64,000 bases of DNA from Edaphobacter flagellatus (GTDB taxonomy: Bacteria > Acidobacteriota > Terriglobia > Terriglobales > Acidobacteriaceae), in NCBI RefSeq assembly GCF_025264665.1, contig NZ_CP073697.1, forward strand, positions 3,887,501-3,951,500. Direction: 5' to 3'. The notes under the pieces were generated by a model, which saw only the letters and a program-made list of their open reading frames with translations, ran no database searches and was not told where the DNA came from. The translations under genes and the position numbers were made by a program. Positions 37,154 to 45,369 of the stretch are shown here, in pieces; within the stretch, counting starts at the first letter, position 1, and each line of letters begins with the position of its first letter.

Positions 37154-37209
37154 GAAATGCGGAGGTTCCTCGGTTCCGCGCTGACGCGCTCCGCTCGGAA
37201 TGGCACGAT
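37154..37209. repeat. Intergenic repeat, GGTTCCTCGG...CTCGGAATG type
   Basis: gaaatgcggaggttcctcgg, an inverted gcgctgacgcgc-like core, then ctccgctcggaatggcac. It closely resembles 40748-40792 in the same window (gaaatgctgggttcctcgg ... gctcgctcggaatgacag). Both lie between genes and have a dyad centre, like REP-type elements. Confidence 0.6.
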
Positions 37210-37266
37210 CACAATGAGGCGCAGGGACATCGCACTGGCGCGGCGTGTGGGTGTCGCGCGTGCCGG

Positions 37267-37479
37267 TTACGCGGTGCCAGTCTTGCCGGAGCGGCGCTCC
37301 CGCTCGAGCAGAACGGTGGCGATCCCGGCCTCTTCGCTCGACAGTGACCTGCCCGGACCTGCGATCTGCTTCATGCGCTCCTTGACGCGGTGCGTGAAGA
37401 AGAAGGCATAGGCCCAGATGGCGATGAAGATCACCGGAAGGACGAAGAAGACGAAGTAGTGCGATGCCGTCTCTGTCAT
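37267..37479 (-). CDS. Small single-helix membrane protein in the sdh operon
   Basis: 70 residues. One membrane helix (about residues 8-28: YFVFFVLPVIFIAIWAYAFF) with a short acidic N-terminus and a basic cytoplasmic-looking tail (THRVKERMKQIAG ... LLERERRSGKTG). It resembles small accessory subunits of respiratory complexes in shape only; no family was recognised. It is downstream of sdhA (124 bases) and upstream of the acyltransferase on the same strand. No strong ribosome site, so the start is tentative. Confidence 0.55.
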   Translation of the reverse strand: MTETASHYFVFFVLPVIFIAIWAYAFFFTHRVKERMKQIAGPGRSLSSEEAGIATVLLERERRSGKTGTA

Positions 37480-37541
37480 GAGCGGTTAGATGGTGCCAGC
37501 CGCGTTGGAGGGTACCTGAGGGCATCGCTTTTGTGTCTTCC

Positions 37542-37555
37542 GGGGCTAAAGCCCC
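37542..37555. repeat. GGGGCT-AA-AGCCCC palindrome
   Basis: A perfect 6-bp inverted repeat with a 2-base centre in the gap between sdhA and the small membrane gene. It is followed by GC-rich dyad sequence (gagctgacgcccacggctcc). Its form suggests a short dispersed intergenic repeat; only one copy was noticed here. Confidence 0.4.
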
Positions 37556-37603
37556 ATGGTGATTCTCCTTTTCCGTGAGCTGACGCCCACGGCTCCCTCC
37601 GGG

Positions 37604-39379
37604 TCAGGCGGTGGCGTCGTAACGGCGTGGCCGCGGCTTGATGTACTGGATGTCGACGTCCTCGAACTCGAACTTGGGGGCGCTGTCGACGAAGCTGGCC
37701 TTGGTGGTCTTGAGGAACTGCTCGTCATTGCGGTCGGGGAAGTCGGGCTTGTAGTGGGCTCCGCGGGACTCGTCGCGGAGGCGTGCGCCCTGGACGATGA
37801 CGCGGGCTAGCTCGAGCATGTTGTAGAGCTGGCGGGCGAAGGCGAAGCTGGTATTGGCCCACTGGCTCTTGTCCGAGAGATTGATGTTGCGATAGCGCTG
37901 CTGTAGCTCGACGATTTTGGCGTCTGCCTCATCGAGCCCGGCGTTGTAGCGGATGATAGTGGCGTGCTTGGTCATGGTGTCGCCAAGCTCACGCCAGATC
38001 TTGAAGGGGTTCTCGGTGCCGGGGTTGTTGAGAAGGATATTGTTGTATTCCTTCTGGCGCTGGAGCTCGGCTGCGTGGCCACCGTCGCCCTCGGCTGCGG
38101 GGAGAGACTTGGCATATTGCAGGGCCTGCGGTCCGGCGACGAAGCCGCCGTAGATGCAAGAGAGGAGGGAGTTGGCTCCGAGGCGGTTAGCTCCGTGGAT
38201 GGAGTAGTCGGCCTCGCCCGCGGCGAAGACGCCGGGGATGTTGGTCTGCTGGTTGAAGTCCACCCAGAGGCCGCCCATGGTGTAGTGCATGCCGGGGAAG
38301 ATCTTCATGGGGACTTTGCGGGGGTCGTCGCCTACGAACTTCTCGTAGATCTCGAGGATGCCCTCGAGCTTGTGCTGGCGCTCAGGAGAAAGGTGCGAGA
38401 CGTCTAGGTAGACCTGCGGCTGGCCGTCGATGCCCATGCCGTGCTCGTACACCACCTTGAATATTGCCCGGGTGGCTACGTCGCGCGGGACGAGGTTGCC
38501 GTACTTGGGGTACCACTCTTCGAGAAAGTACCAGCGGTCGGACTCGGGAATGGACTGCGGGGCGCGCTTGTCATTCTTGTCCTTGGGGACCCAGACGCGG
38601 CCGCCCTCGCCGCGGGCTGATTCGGACATGAGGCGCAGCTTGTCTTCGCCGGGGATGGCGGTGGGGTGAACCTGGATGAACTCACCGTTCGCGTAGTAGG
38701 CGCCCTGCTGGTAGAGCGCGGACTGTGCGGAGCCGGTGCACACCACGGAATTTGTGGACTTGCCGAAGATAGCTCCGTTGCCGCCAGTGCAGACGATGAT
38801 GGCGTCGGCAGGGAAGGTGCGCAGCTCCATGGTGCGGAGGTCCATCGCGCAGATGCCGCGGCAGACGCCGTTATTGTCGAGCACGGCGGAGAGGAACTCC
38901 CATCCTTCGTACTTGGTGACCTTGCCTTCGGACTCGTAGCGGCGAACCTGTTCGTCGAGCGCATAGAGAAGCTGCTGGCCGGTGGTGGCTCCAGCGAAGG
39001 CTGTGCGGTGATATAAAGTCCCGCCGAAGCGGCGGAAGTCCAGCAGGCCTTCGGGGGTGCGGTTGAAGGGGACCCCCATGCGGTCAAGCAGGTCGATGAT
39101 GGCGGGCCCCATGGCGGTCATGGCCTTGACGGGGGTCTGATTGGCGAGGAAGTCCCCGCCGTAGATGGTGTCGTCGAAGTGCTTATAGACGTCGTCGCCC
39201 TCGCCCTTGAGGTTCTTGGCGGCGTTGATGCCTCCCTGGGCGCAGACGGAATGCGAGCGCTTGACGGGGACGATGGAGAAGAGGTCGACCTTGCCGCCAG
39301 CTTCGGCGATTTTGATGACGGCGGAGAGGCCAGCGAGGCCGCCGCCTACGACGATGATTCTGGGAGTTGCTGCTGCCAT
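37604..39379 (-). CDS. sdhA: Succinate dehydrogenase flavoprotein subunit
   Basis: 591 residues. The FAD-binding Rossmann motif VVGGGLAGLSAVIKIAEAG is at the N-terminus. HSVCAQGGINAAKNLKGEGD contains the His that binds FAD covalently. HPTAIPGEDKLRLMSESARG and GGLWVDFNQQTNIPGVFAAG line the dicarboxylate and FAD sites. YNAGLDEADAKIVELQQRYR is in the C-terminal helical domain. It oxidises succinate to fumarate. It is the second main gene of the operon; a small membrane protein gene lies between it and sdhC. Confidence 0.97.
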   Translation of the reverse strand: MAAATPRIIVVGGGLAGLSAVIKIAEAGGKVDLFSIVPVKRSHSVCAQGGINAAKNLKGEGDDVYKHFDDTIYGGDFLANQTPVKAMTAMGPAIIDLLDRMGVPFNRTPEGLLDFRRFGGTLYHRTAFAGATTGQQLLYALDEQVRRYESEGKVTKYEGWEFLSAVLDNNGVCRGICAMDLRTMELRTFPADAIIVCTGGNGAIFGKSTNSVVCTGSAQSALYQQGAYYANGEFIQVHPTAIPGEDKLRLMSESARGEGGRVWVPKDKNDKRAPQSIPESDRWYFLEEWYPKYGNLVPRDVATRAIFKVVYEHGMGIDGQPQVYLDVSHLSPERQHKLEGILEIYEKFVGDDPRKVPMKIFPGMHYTMGGLWVDFNQQTNIPGVFAAGEADYSIHGANRLGANSLLSCIYGGFVAGPQALQYAKSLPAAEGDGGHAAELQRQKEYNNILLNNPGTENPFKIWRELGDTMTKHATIIRYNAGLDEADAKIVELQQRYRNINLSDKSQWANTSFAFARQLYNMLELARVIVQGARLRDESRGAHYKPDFPDRNDEQFLKTTKASFVDSAPKFEFEDVDIQYIKPRPRRYDATA

Positions 39380-39386
39380 CCTTTAC

Positions 39387-39734
39387 CTACCTATCAAAAC
39401 CTTGTGCTTGAACTGCAACGGGATTCTCTACCCTGTGCTGCGACGGTACTGCGAACCTCCAACAGACCGCTGTAATGAATCCGAATATGAGAAGCAATCT
39501 TGCTAACAATCTGCGATGACTGTTCGGAAACAACTCTTTGTGGCGGATGAACACCTTGTCGAGCCATCTGCGCCGTCCCATCCAATTTCGGGAATTCTCA
39601 ACTTCTTCAAATGGTTCAACGCGCTCCGTACTTTTCGAATTTACTTGGGTGACGAGAGAGTCATAGACAATGCCATACGCAATAAACAAAGCCACTGCAA
39701 GTAATGCCAATGGCCAACTCAGAGCGGGATACAC
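39387..39734 (-). CDS. Small two-helix membrane protein between sdhC and sdhA
   Basis: 115 residues from GTG 39734, which directly follows the sdhC TAA (ribosome site GGAG about 11 bases upstream within sdhC). Two membrane helices (WPLALLAVALFIAYGIVYDS near residues 7-26 and RLLLIFGFITAVCWRFAV near 78-97) flank a charged loop. The tight packing on both sides (0 bases to sdhC, 7 bases to sdhA) supports a real gene and an operon role. No known SDH subunit resembles it; an assembly or anchoring factor is possible but unproven. Confidence 0.6.
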   Translation of the reverse strand: MYPALSWPLALLAVALFIAYGIVYDSLVTQVNSKSTERVEPFEEVENSRNWMGRRRWLDKVFIRHKELFPNSHRRLLARLLLIFGFITAVCWRFAVPSQHRVENPVAVQAQGFDR

Positions 39735-40511
39735 TTAGCGCGCCTCTCCAAGATGTGATGGAATCATCGGCGTCGGTAACGTCATTTTGGCGGTTTGTGT
39801 TGGCATGACGTCTTCGGGAGCCGGTGGTGCGGTGACGACGGCGTAGATGCTGACGAGTCCCATGAGGCAGAGCGCGATGCCGACGACGGCGCAGACATAG
39901 CCGAAGGTCTTGCGGGCCTTTTCGCCGGGGGTGATGCCCCACTTGGCGGCGAAGAGCCAGATGCCGTAGGCAAAGTGCCAGGTCGTGGCGATCATGGCGA
40001 TGACGTAGATGGCGATCATCCACGGATTGGAGAGCTCGTGCTGGACCTTGGCGAAGGCCGCGCCGGGGTGCTCGGGGAGCGAGACGCCCATGAAGCGCTG
40101 CCGCAAGACGTGCTGAATGATATAGAGGAAGGCGATGATGCCGGTCACGCGCTGGGAGATGTACATCCAGTTGCCGGCCCAGGGGTAGACGTTGACGTTG
40201 GTGCGTCCGCGGAAGGCGATGAAGAGGCCATAGAGGGCGTGGAAGGCGAGCGGGATGAAGATCAATCCCCACTCGAGGACGCGGACCAGCGGCAGGGAGT
40301 TGAGGAAGAGCACCTGCTTCGCGTAAGCGAGGGGGCCATTGACGATCTCGAAGTTGGAGACGATGTGCTCGATGAGGAAAGCGCCGATGGGGACGATGCC
40401 GGTCAGAGAATGGAGCTTGTGCCAGAAGAAGGAGTGGCCCTCGCCCGCGCGGAGCGGTTGCACGCCGCGGATGGGTGCGGCGGAGGGGGCTGGCGGGGTG
40501 GCGGTAGCCAT
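39735..40511 (-). CDS. sdhC: Succinate dehydrogenase cytochrome b subunit (type B, probably di-haem)
   Basis: 258 residues, about five membrane helices. Candidate haem-ligand histidines sit in helices: FFWHKLHSLTGIVPIGAFLI, then EHIVSNFEIVNG, ALYGLFIAF preceded by AFH, YIIQHVLRQRF and TTWHFAYGIWLFAAKWGIT. The single large subunit with five helices is the pattern of type-B enzymes (Bacillus, Wolinella), in which one polypeptide binds two haems b and reduces quinone. First gene of the sdh operon on this strand. Confidence 0.93.
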   Translation of the reverse strand: MATATPPAPSAAPIRGVQPLRAGEGHSFFWHKLHSLTGIVPIGAFLIEHIVSNFEIVNGPLAYAKQVLFLNSLPLVRVLEWGLIFIPLAFHALYGLFIAFRGRTNVNVYPWAGNWMYISQRVTGIIAFLYIIQHVLRQRFMGVSLPEHPGAAFAKVQHELSNPWMIAIYVIAMIATTWHFAYGIWLFAAKWGITPGEKARKTFGYVCAVVGIALCLMGLVSIYAVVTAPPAPEDVMPTQTAKMTLPTPMIPSHLGEAR

Positions 40512-40662
40512 GGAGGAACTCCTTGAAAACGTTGGGAGTGCTGCTGCGGATGGATTTCTGCAGCAGGGTGATTATTCCGCCGAGGTTATATCAGCGTCAA
40601 GAAATCAAAGGCTTTCCGTGCGGTTATCGGGAGATTTGTGCGAATTCTGGGAGCAGGCGGTT

Positions 40663-40792
40663 GGAGCGAGCCGCAAATCCTTCGAACTAGCTGCGCTCCG
40701 CTCAGGATGATACGTTGTCGGGAGCGAAGCGTCGTGACGGACGGAGCGAAATGCTGGGTTCCTCGGCTCGCTGCGCTCGCTCGGAATGACAG
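40663..40792. repeat. Cluster of two related intergenic repeats upstream of sdhC
   Basis: gagccgcaaatccttcgaac ... cgctccgctcaggatgata (40663-40712) and gaaatgctgggttcctcgg ... gctcgctcggaatgacag (40748-40792) share the plan 'aaat.c..(g)(t)tcctcgg/ttcgaa, GC-rich dyad, cgctc[ca]ggaatga'. The second closely matches 37154-37209. They fill the 288-base gap between sdhC and rdgB. Confidence 0.55.
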
Positions 40793-40799
40793 TTCTTTA

Positions 40800-41420
40800 T
40801 TACAGATGTTGGGAAAGCTCGGCGAGGAGGGCTGTAAAGGCGCGGCCTCGGTGGCTGAGGGAAAGCTTGGTTTCTAGGTCGATCTGGGCCATGGTGCGTT
40901 GGTGGCTGGGAAGGTAGAAGAGTGGGTCGTAGCCGAAGCCGCCGGTGCCTCGGGGTTCGGTGAGGATCTCGCCTTCGACGGCTCCGTGGCCGATGGCGAG
41001 GAGGTGGCCGTTGCGTGCGGCGGCGAGGACGCAGTGGTAGCGGGCGCTGCGTTCGGTGAGTGGGACTCCGGTGAGGAGGGAGATGAGATAGAGGTTGTTG
41101 CGTTCGTTAGTGCTTAGAGGTTTATCGGTCGCCGGGTGGAAGTTGTGGTCGTCGGCGAAGCGGGCGGAGCGGACGCCGGGACGGCCGTGGAGGGCGTCGA
41201 CCTCGAGGCCGGAGTCGTCGGCGATGACGATGAGGCCGGGGGAGTGACTGGAGTAGTAGCGCGCCTTGGCGATGGCGTTGCCTTCGAACGTAGGTTCGTC
41301 CTCGGGCGGCGGAGCGATGGCGGCGAGATTTGGCAGAGGCTCAATGGAGATGTGGGCGGTGTTGGCGACGGCGAAGTCGCGGAGCTTGCCAGGGTTGGAT
41401 GTGGCTACATAGAGGGTCAT
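40800..41420 (-). CDS. rdgB: Non-canonical purine NTP pyrophosphatase (RdgB/HAM1)
   Basis: 206 residues. The N-terminal ATSNPGKLRDF, the metal-binding IADDSGLEVDALHGRPGVRS, and the late GFGYDPLFYLP define the ITPase/RdgB family. It hydrolyses dITP, ITP and XTP so they are not built into DNA. It overlaps the preceding membrane-protein gene by 4 bases (ATGA), so the two are translationally coupled. Confidence 0.96.
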   Translation of the reverse strand: MTLYVATSNPGKLRDFAVANTAHISIEPLPNLAAIAPPPEDEPTFEGNAIAKARYYSSHSPGLIVIADDSGLEVDALHGRPGVRSARFADDHNFHPATDKPLSTNERNNLYLISLLTGVPLTERSARYHCVLAAARNGHLLAIGHGAVEGEILTEPRGTGGFGYDPLFYLPSHQRTMAQIDLETKLSLSHRGRAFTALLAELSQHL

Positions 41421-42202
41421 TGGTGGATCTCGTCTTCTGTGCGAACTTCGTCTGGGGCGAGTTCTGTCTTGTCCAAGATTACTTGGATCACTTTAACGCT
41501 AGGCTCAGAACCGCCGTCACCCACGGCATTCGCGCTCAGCAGGCGACCATCTTTGAATTCGATAAGGAGATCCTTATGAGCCTTGAAACTTCCATCACGA
41601 AGCTTGTAGCCGTCAACCATGGTCAACCGAATGATGTCTGAGTAACTGAAAACCTCGGGTTTGAGTGAGGCGTAGTGCGTCCAGAGAATGTTCGTGTTCG
41701 TCAGGGTCAATCGTTCTGGAAGAGTCAAGAGTGTAAAGACAGCAATTGGAAGAACCAGGAAGAGGTTGATAGCGCCCATCACGCGAAAGCAATCGAATCC
41801 GGACTTTTCGCTAGCTTCTGCTTCAATGTATCTGGCTTCGTCGCTATACGCACTTCGCCGTAGTAGTGAGATCATGAGCGGCCACGGTACCGCCAGCGCC
41901 GCAAACCCGGGTAAGAAGTACCAGATCGCTGTGATGGGAAAGGCTTGCGCTAAAGGTTGTCCATCTAATTTTGCGAATAAGTGGTTGATGATACGAAGAG
42001 CAAAATACCCTCCAATGGCAATGACTAGTCCCATTGTGATTGCGATCGTCCTGAAGGCGCCGGTTGGGAGCCTCTTTCCTTCATAGCGATCATAACGATC
42101 AAGCTTTGTATTTACTTTCGCGGGAAAATATTTGCGAAATGCGACAAATGCGAGGGCAACGGTTAGAGGGACTAATAATTTGCCTAGCCATGAGAGGTCC
42201 AT
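41417..42202 (-). CDS. Integral membrane protein of unknown function
   Basis: 261 residues from ATG 42202; the in-frame TTG six codons upstream is a less likely start. Four membrane helices are visible (near LGKLLVPLTVALAFVAF, TIAITMGLVIAIGGYFAL, IWYFLPGFAALAVPWPLMI and MGAINLFLVLPIAVFTLL). A soluble C-terminal part of about 100 residues follows (VFSYSDIIRLTMVDGYKLRD ... ANAVGDGGSEPSVKVIQVIL) that resembles PH-like domains seen in uncharacterised membrane proteins. Upstream of and overlapping rdgB. Confidence 0.75.
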   Translation of the reverse strand: MDLSWLGKLLVPLTVALAFVAFRKYFPAKVNTKLDRYDRYEGKRLPTGAFRTIAITMGLVIAIGGYFALRIINHLFAKLDGQPLAQAFPITAIWYFLPGFAALAVPWPLMISLLRRSAYSDEARYIEAEASEKSGFDCFRVMGAINLFLVLPIAVFTLLTLPERLTLTNTNILWTHYASLKPEVFSYSDIIRLTMVDGYKLRDGSFKAHKDLLIEFKDGRLLSANAVGDGGSEPSVKVIQVILDKTELAPDEVRTEDEIHQ

Positions 42203-42221
42203 CGCGCAAAAGAATAACAAG

Positions 42222-43637
42222 CTACTGTGCGATGCGGAAGCGGAGGAAGGCGGCTACTCCCCACGGGTGGTCGCCGTAGGTGGTTTGGAGGGCCTGCGGC
42301 GTGTTGTAGGTGGTGAACTGCGCGCCGGGGGCGGCGGTGATGTGGCGGCCTATGCGGAAGTCGCGGTCGTAGCCGAAGCTGAAGGCGGCGACGTGGCCGA
42401 TGGGTTCTTCTTCAAAATCTGGAGGAACGGGTTTGCCGGGCGTGAGAAGGAGTTGGTTGGTGCGGGCGGCGTTTTCGATACGTGTCCAGACGTAGTTTTT
42501 GTTGGCGAACTTGAGCAGTGATTCGGCGAGGTAGCTGTTTAGCTTACCGTGCGAGCTGGTGCGTCCCCAGACGAGGGTGTTGGACCAGTTGCCGGTAGAG
42601 AGTTCGTTGGCGTCGCGTGGGCCGAAGGGGCGGTTGTACATGATGGATGCGGTCTGGCGTTGCTGGGTTTCGTGTGCGCCGGGCTCGGGGTTGGCGATGT
42701 GGGCGATGGAGTATTGGCCGCTCCAGTTGGCGTTGGGGGCGATGGTGATGCGGGTGGAGTAGCTGTCGATGGCGAGGCCGTTTTCGGAGGGTTGGAACTG
42801 CCAGCGGTCTTCGCCGGGCTCGCCGCCGTGGAAGCCGGAGCCTTCGATGCGTGCCCAGCGCCAGGTGAGGCCTGTGGTGATGACGTTGTAGGCGATGTGG
42901 GTGGAGTCCTCCTGATGGTGGCCGAGAGCGGCGAGTGGGTTTTCAGACGCCGACATGCGGTGCGGGTAGGCGGAGGGGCCGATGGCGGGGTCGCCGATGG
43001 GTGCAACGTAGAAGCTGAGCAGGGTGCGCTCGCTGAGCTTGATGTCGTAGAGAGCGGCGACCTCCATGAAGAAGTTGTGCGGATGCTGGCCGTCGATGAT
43101 GGGTTTGCCGAATGCGGTTTCGCCCTGCTGGAAGAGGAGCGGGTACTGGCGCGCGGTGATGGTTGCCGGTTCGAGCGAAAACATGGTGCGAAGCGTGAGC
43201 TGGCCGGGGCCGAGGCGGCGCATGGCCATGGGCATGACCCAATTGGTGGAGAAGAGCTTGTCTCCTCCGCGGCGGCCTTCTGGTGTTTGCGCGGCTTGTT
43301 GTTGGATGTCGGTGACGAAGGCCTCGCCGTGCAGCATCCACATCCAGGCGCCGTGGTGTCCCATCAGCATGTACATCGGTGTGGATGCGGGCTCGGAGGT
43401 GGTGCCGGAGGAGAGATGGTTGAGCTGCGATTCGATGAGATTGGTAGCCTGGCGCATCTGCATCATGCCCTGCATGCCGGGCATGTCCATGCTCATCGTG
43501 GACATGTCGTGCATGTCATGGTCGTGATGCTCGGCGGGCGGTTTGTTCTCTTGAGAGGAAGATGTCTGGGCGGTGATGGCGGCGGACAGAAGCAGAAGGC
43601 CAGTCCACCGCAGTGCGGAAGTGGTACGGGATAGCAC
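42222..43637 (-). CDS. Probable outer-membrane protein with His/Met-rich N-terminus, metal-related
   Basis: 471 residues from GTG 43637 with ribosome site AGGAG eight bases upstream. A signal peptide (LSRTTSALRWTGLLLLSAAI, cleavage near TAQT) is followed by a metal-binding-like segment (HHDHDMHDMSTMSMDMPGMQ, then GMMQMRQ). The rest is beta-rich, with repeated strands typical of a large barrel (for example TWRWARIEGSGFHGGEPGED, FSFGYDRDFRIG) and a final strand WGVAAFLRFRIAQ. His/Met clusters suit copper or silver. Proteins of this type occur beside copper-resistance genes; no oxidase or pump gene is adjacent here. Function is inferred from composition and layout. Confidence 0.7.
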   Translation of the reverse strand: MLSRTTSALRWTGLLLLSAAITAQTSSSQENKPPAEHHDHDMHDMSTMSMDMPGMQGMMQMRQATNLIESQLNHLSSGTTSEPASTPMYMLMGHHGAWMWMLHGEAFVTDIQQQAAQTPEGRRGGDKLFSTNWVMPMAMRRLGPGQLTLRTMFSLEPATITARQYPLLFQQGETAFGKPIIDGQHPHNFFMEVAALYDIKLSERTLLSFYVAPIGDPAIGPSAYPHRMSASENPLAALGHHQEDSTHIAYNVITTGLTWRWARIEGSGFHGGEPGEDRWQFQPSENGLAIDSYSTRITIAPNANWSGQYSIAHIANPEPGAHETQQRQTASIMYNRPFGPRDANELSTGNWSNTLVWGRTSSHGKLNSYLAESLLKFANKNYVWTRIENAARTNQLLLTPGKPVPPDFEEEPIGHVAAFSFGYDRDFRIGRHITAAPGAQFTTYNTPQALQTTYGDHPWGVAAFLRFRIAQ

Positions 43638-43735
43638 GGGAGATTCTCCTGAGGGTGAAGAGGAAGGTCGGCTCCATCTTTGCGAGCACGCAAAAGCGAG
43701 CCGCTAGCTGGAGCAGTCTTCAGGCGGAGAGATTC

Positions 43736-44104
43736 TCAGATTCGAAGGACTTGTAAGGTTCGTGGAGGGAGTAGCGGTGCTGATGTATCGACAGTGGCGT
43801 TCGCAGCGGCTACCTGGATGAGCACGGGCAGCGCGGATTGTGCTGCCGATGCGGTGGCCTGATGGTCTGCGATTGTGACGCAGTCGGTTGCTGCTGGCTG
43901 ATGATGCACAGTGCAGCAGGAGGCCGACATCTGCGGTTGGTCGTGGCCGGGAGGGCAGCACTCATGTCCCGGAGCGCTGATCTGCATGGGCATCGCGGCA
44001 TTTGTGGAGGTGTCGGGCGGAGTCGCTACAAGGCATGCTGCCGAGCTGACAAAGAGGATCAGCAGGCAGAACACGGCAACGAGGCTGGAGAATATCCGCG
44101 GCAT
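43736..44104 (-). CDS. Small exported Cys/His/Met-containing protein
   Basis: 122 residues with a hydrophobic N-terminal export signal (SSLVAVFCLLILFVSSAACL; the Cys there could be a lipobox, SSAAC). The mature part has a metal-ligand cluster (MPMQISAPGHECCPPGHDQP and MSASCCTVHHQPAATDCV). It precedes the His/Met-rich outer-membrane gene on the same strand with 98 bases between, suggesting joint work in metal (copper-like) handling in the periplasm. No named family was recognised. Confidence 0.65.
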   Translation of the reverse strand: MPRIFSSLVAVFCLLILFVSSAACLVATPPDTSTNAAMPMQISAPGHECCPPGHDQPQMSASCCTVHHQPAATDCVTIADHQATASAAQSALPVLIQVAAANATVDTSAPLLPPRTLQVLRI

Positions 44105-44183
44105 CGACTTAGTTAGTGTAAACCTTCATAGCCTCGCGTGATGTGTCTCGCTCTCCAACGGGTTATACATAGATTCAGATCGA

Positions 44184-44648
44184 ATGAATCCACAAAACGA
44201 GGATGATGCAAAGACGATGTCCGAGATGAAGGCGCACACAGAGTATCTGACGTTCAGAACGAGGGAACGTTATGAGATGGTTCATATTACCGACGAGATC
44301 GAAGAGATTGTGCGGCGCAGCGGCATCGACGACGGACTGTGCTTTGTGTCGCCGATGCATATTACAGCCGGGATCTATGTGAACGATCACGAGGACGGGC
44401 TGATTGAAGATATCGGCGTGTGGCTGGAGAAGCTGGCTCCGCGCTGGCCGGGATACAAGCATCACAGGACGGGCGAGGACAATGCGGATGCACACCTGAA
44501 AGCGTTGCTGCTGCACCATGAGACGACGTTGCCGGTGACGAAGGGGAGTCTGGATCTGGGGACGTGGCAGAGGGTGTTCTATGCGGAGTTCGATGGGCAG
44601 CGCTCGAAACGAGTTATCGTGAAGGTGCTCGGTCTCGCAAAAGGATGA
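44184..44648 (+). CDS. yjbQ: YjbQ/UPF0047 family protein (secondary thiamine-phosphate synthase)
   Basis: 154 residues; the family core starts at about residue 12. Conserved features: [60 protein letters not shown], and [20 protein letters not shown]. The His and Glu residues in these blocks form the family's active-site pocket. Members have weak thiamine-phosphate synthase activity; the physiological role is unclear. Divergent from the metal-related pair and convergent with motB, overlapping its 3' end by 35 bases. Confidence 0.92.
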   Translation: MNPQNEDDAKTMSEMKAHTEYLTFRTRERYEMVHITDEIEEIVRRSGIDDGLCFVSPMHITAGIYVNDHEDGLIEDIGVWLEKLAPRWPGYKHHRTGEDNADAHLKALLLHHETTLPVTKGSLDLGTWQRVFYAEFDGQRSKRVIVKVLGLAKG

Positions 44649-45369
44649 TGTCGACTCGGCGATTCTGGCTGCGACCTTCTTCGGTGGCATTGGAGGCTAC
44701 AGGGTGGTACTCGGCATAGCCTGCCGCGGCGAGATTGGTGGGCTGAATATTGCTGCGTTCGAGCAGAAGCCGTGCGATGGCAGTGGCGCGTGCAGTGGAG
44801 AGTTCCCAGTTGGTGGGGTACTGATCATTGTGGATGGGGACATTATCGGTGTGTCCTTCGACGCGCACGGGAGCATTGGGCAACGTTGTGGCGAGCGCCG
44901 TGAGCATAGCCATGGAAGCGACACGCACTTCGGCTGATCCGGAGGCGAAGAAGCCGATTTCGTTGAGAGAGATGACGAGACCCTCTGGAGTCATGTGTGT
45001 GGTGACGCTGCCAGGAGGAATGCCTCCGCTGGCAGATTGCGTGCGGAGCAGGCGATGGATGCGAGCCTCGGTTTCTTCGAGATGGGTGCTACCTACGGGA
45101 GGCATGGGCAGAGGAATGGCCGCAGGTTTTGTCTGGCTGGGCGCGAAGCTGTTATCTGCGATGGGTGGAGTCTTGGAGTGCGATTCGAAGATGCCGAGCG
45201 GGGTGAAGGCAGATTGCATGGCAGCAGCGACCTGGCTCTGCTTCTTTTTGTCGGACTGGCTGGAGGCAAATAGAACGACGAAGAAGGCGAAGAGCAGTGT
45301 GATGAAGTCGGCGTAGGAGACTAGCCAGCGCTCGTGGTTGACATGCTCATGTTTTTTCTTTCGGCTCAC
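44614..45369 (-). CDS. motB: Flagellar motor stator protein MotB
   Basis: 251 residues from GTG 45369 (GTGA overlap with motA). The N-terminal membrane helix [20 protein letters not shown] carries Asp21, the proton-binding residue of the stator. After a Pro-rich plug/linker region, the C-terminal OmpA-like peptidoglycan-binding domain has [20 protein letters not shown] followed by [13 protein letters not shown]. It anchors the stator to the cell wall. Cotranscribed with motA and flbD. Confidence 0.96.
   Translation of the reverse strand: MSRKKKHEHVNHERWLVSYADFITLLFAFFVVLFASSQSDKKKQSQVAAAMQSAFTPLGIFESHSKTPPIADNSFAPSQTKPAAIPLPMPPVGSTHLEETEARIHRLLRTQSASGGIPPGSVTTHMTPEGLVISLNEIGFFASGSAEVRVASMAMLTALATTLPNAPVRVEGHTDNVPIHNDQYPTNWELSTARATAIARLLLERSNIQPTNLAAAGYAEYHPVASNATEEGRSQNRRVDIILLRDRAPSR

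Noticed and set aside
36156..37184. 342-codon plus-strand open frame, extremely Gly/Asp/Glu-rich
   Set aside because: Antisense shadow of the acyltransferase; acidic repeats result from reversing a hydrophobic membrane protein in GC-rich DNA.
42549..43634. 361-codon plus-strand open frame
   Set aside because: Antisense to the His/Met-rich outer-membrane gene, which has a ribosome site and signal peptide.
44614..44648. 35-base 3' overlap between yjbQ and motB as a regulatory device
   Set aside because: Short convergent overlaps are common in compact genomes, and both proteins end normally.
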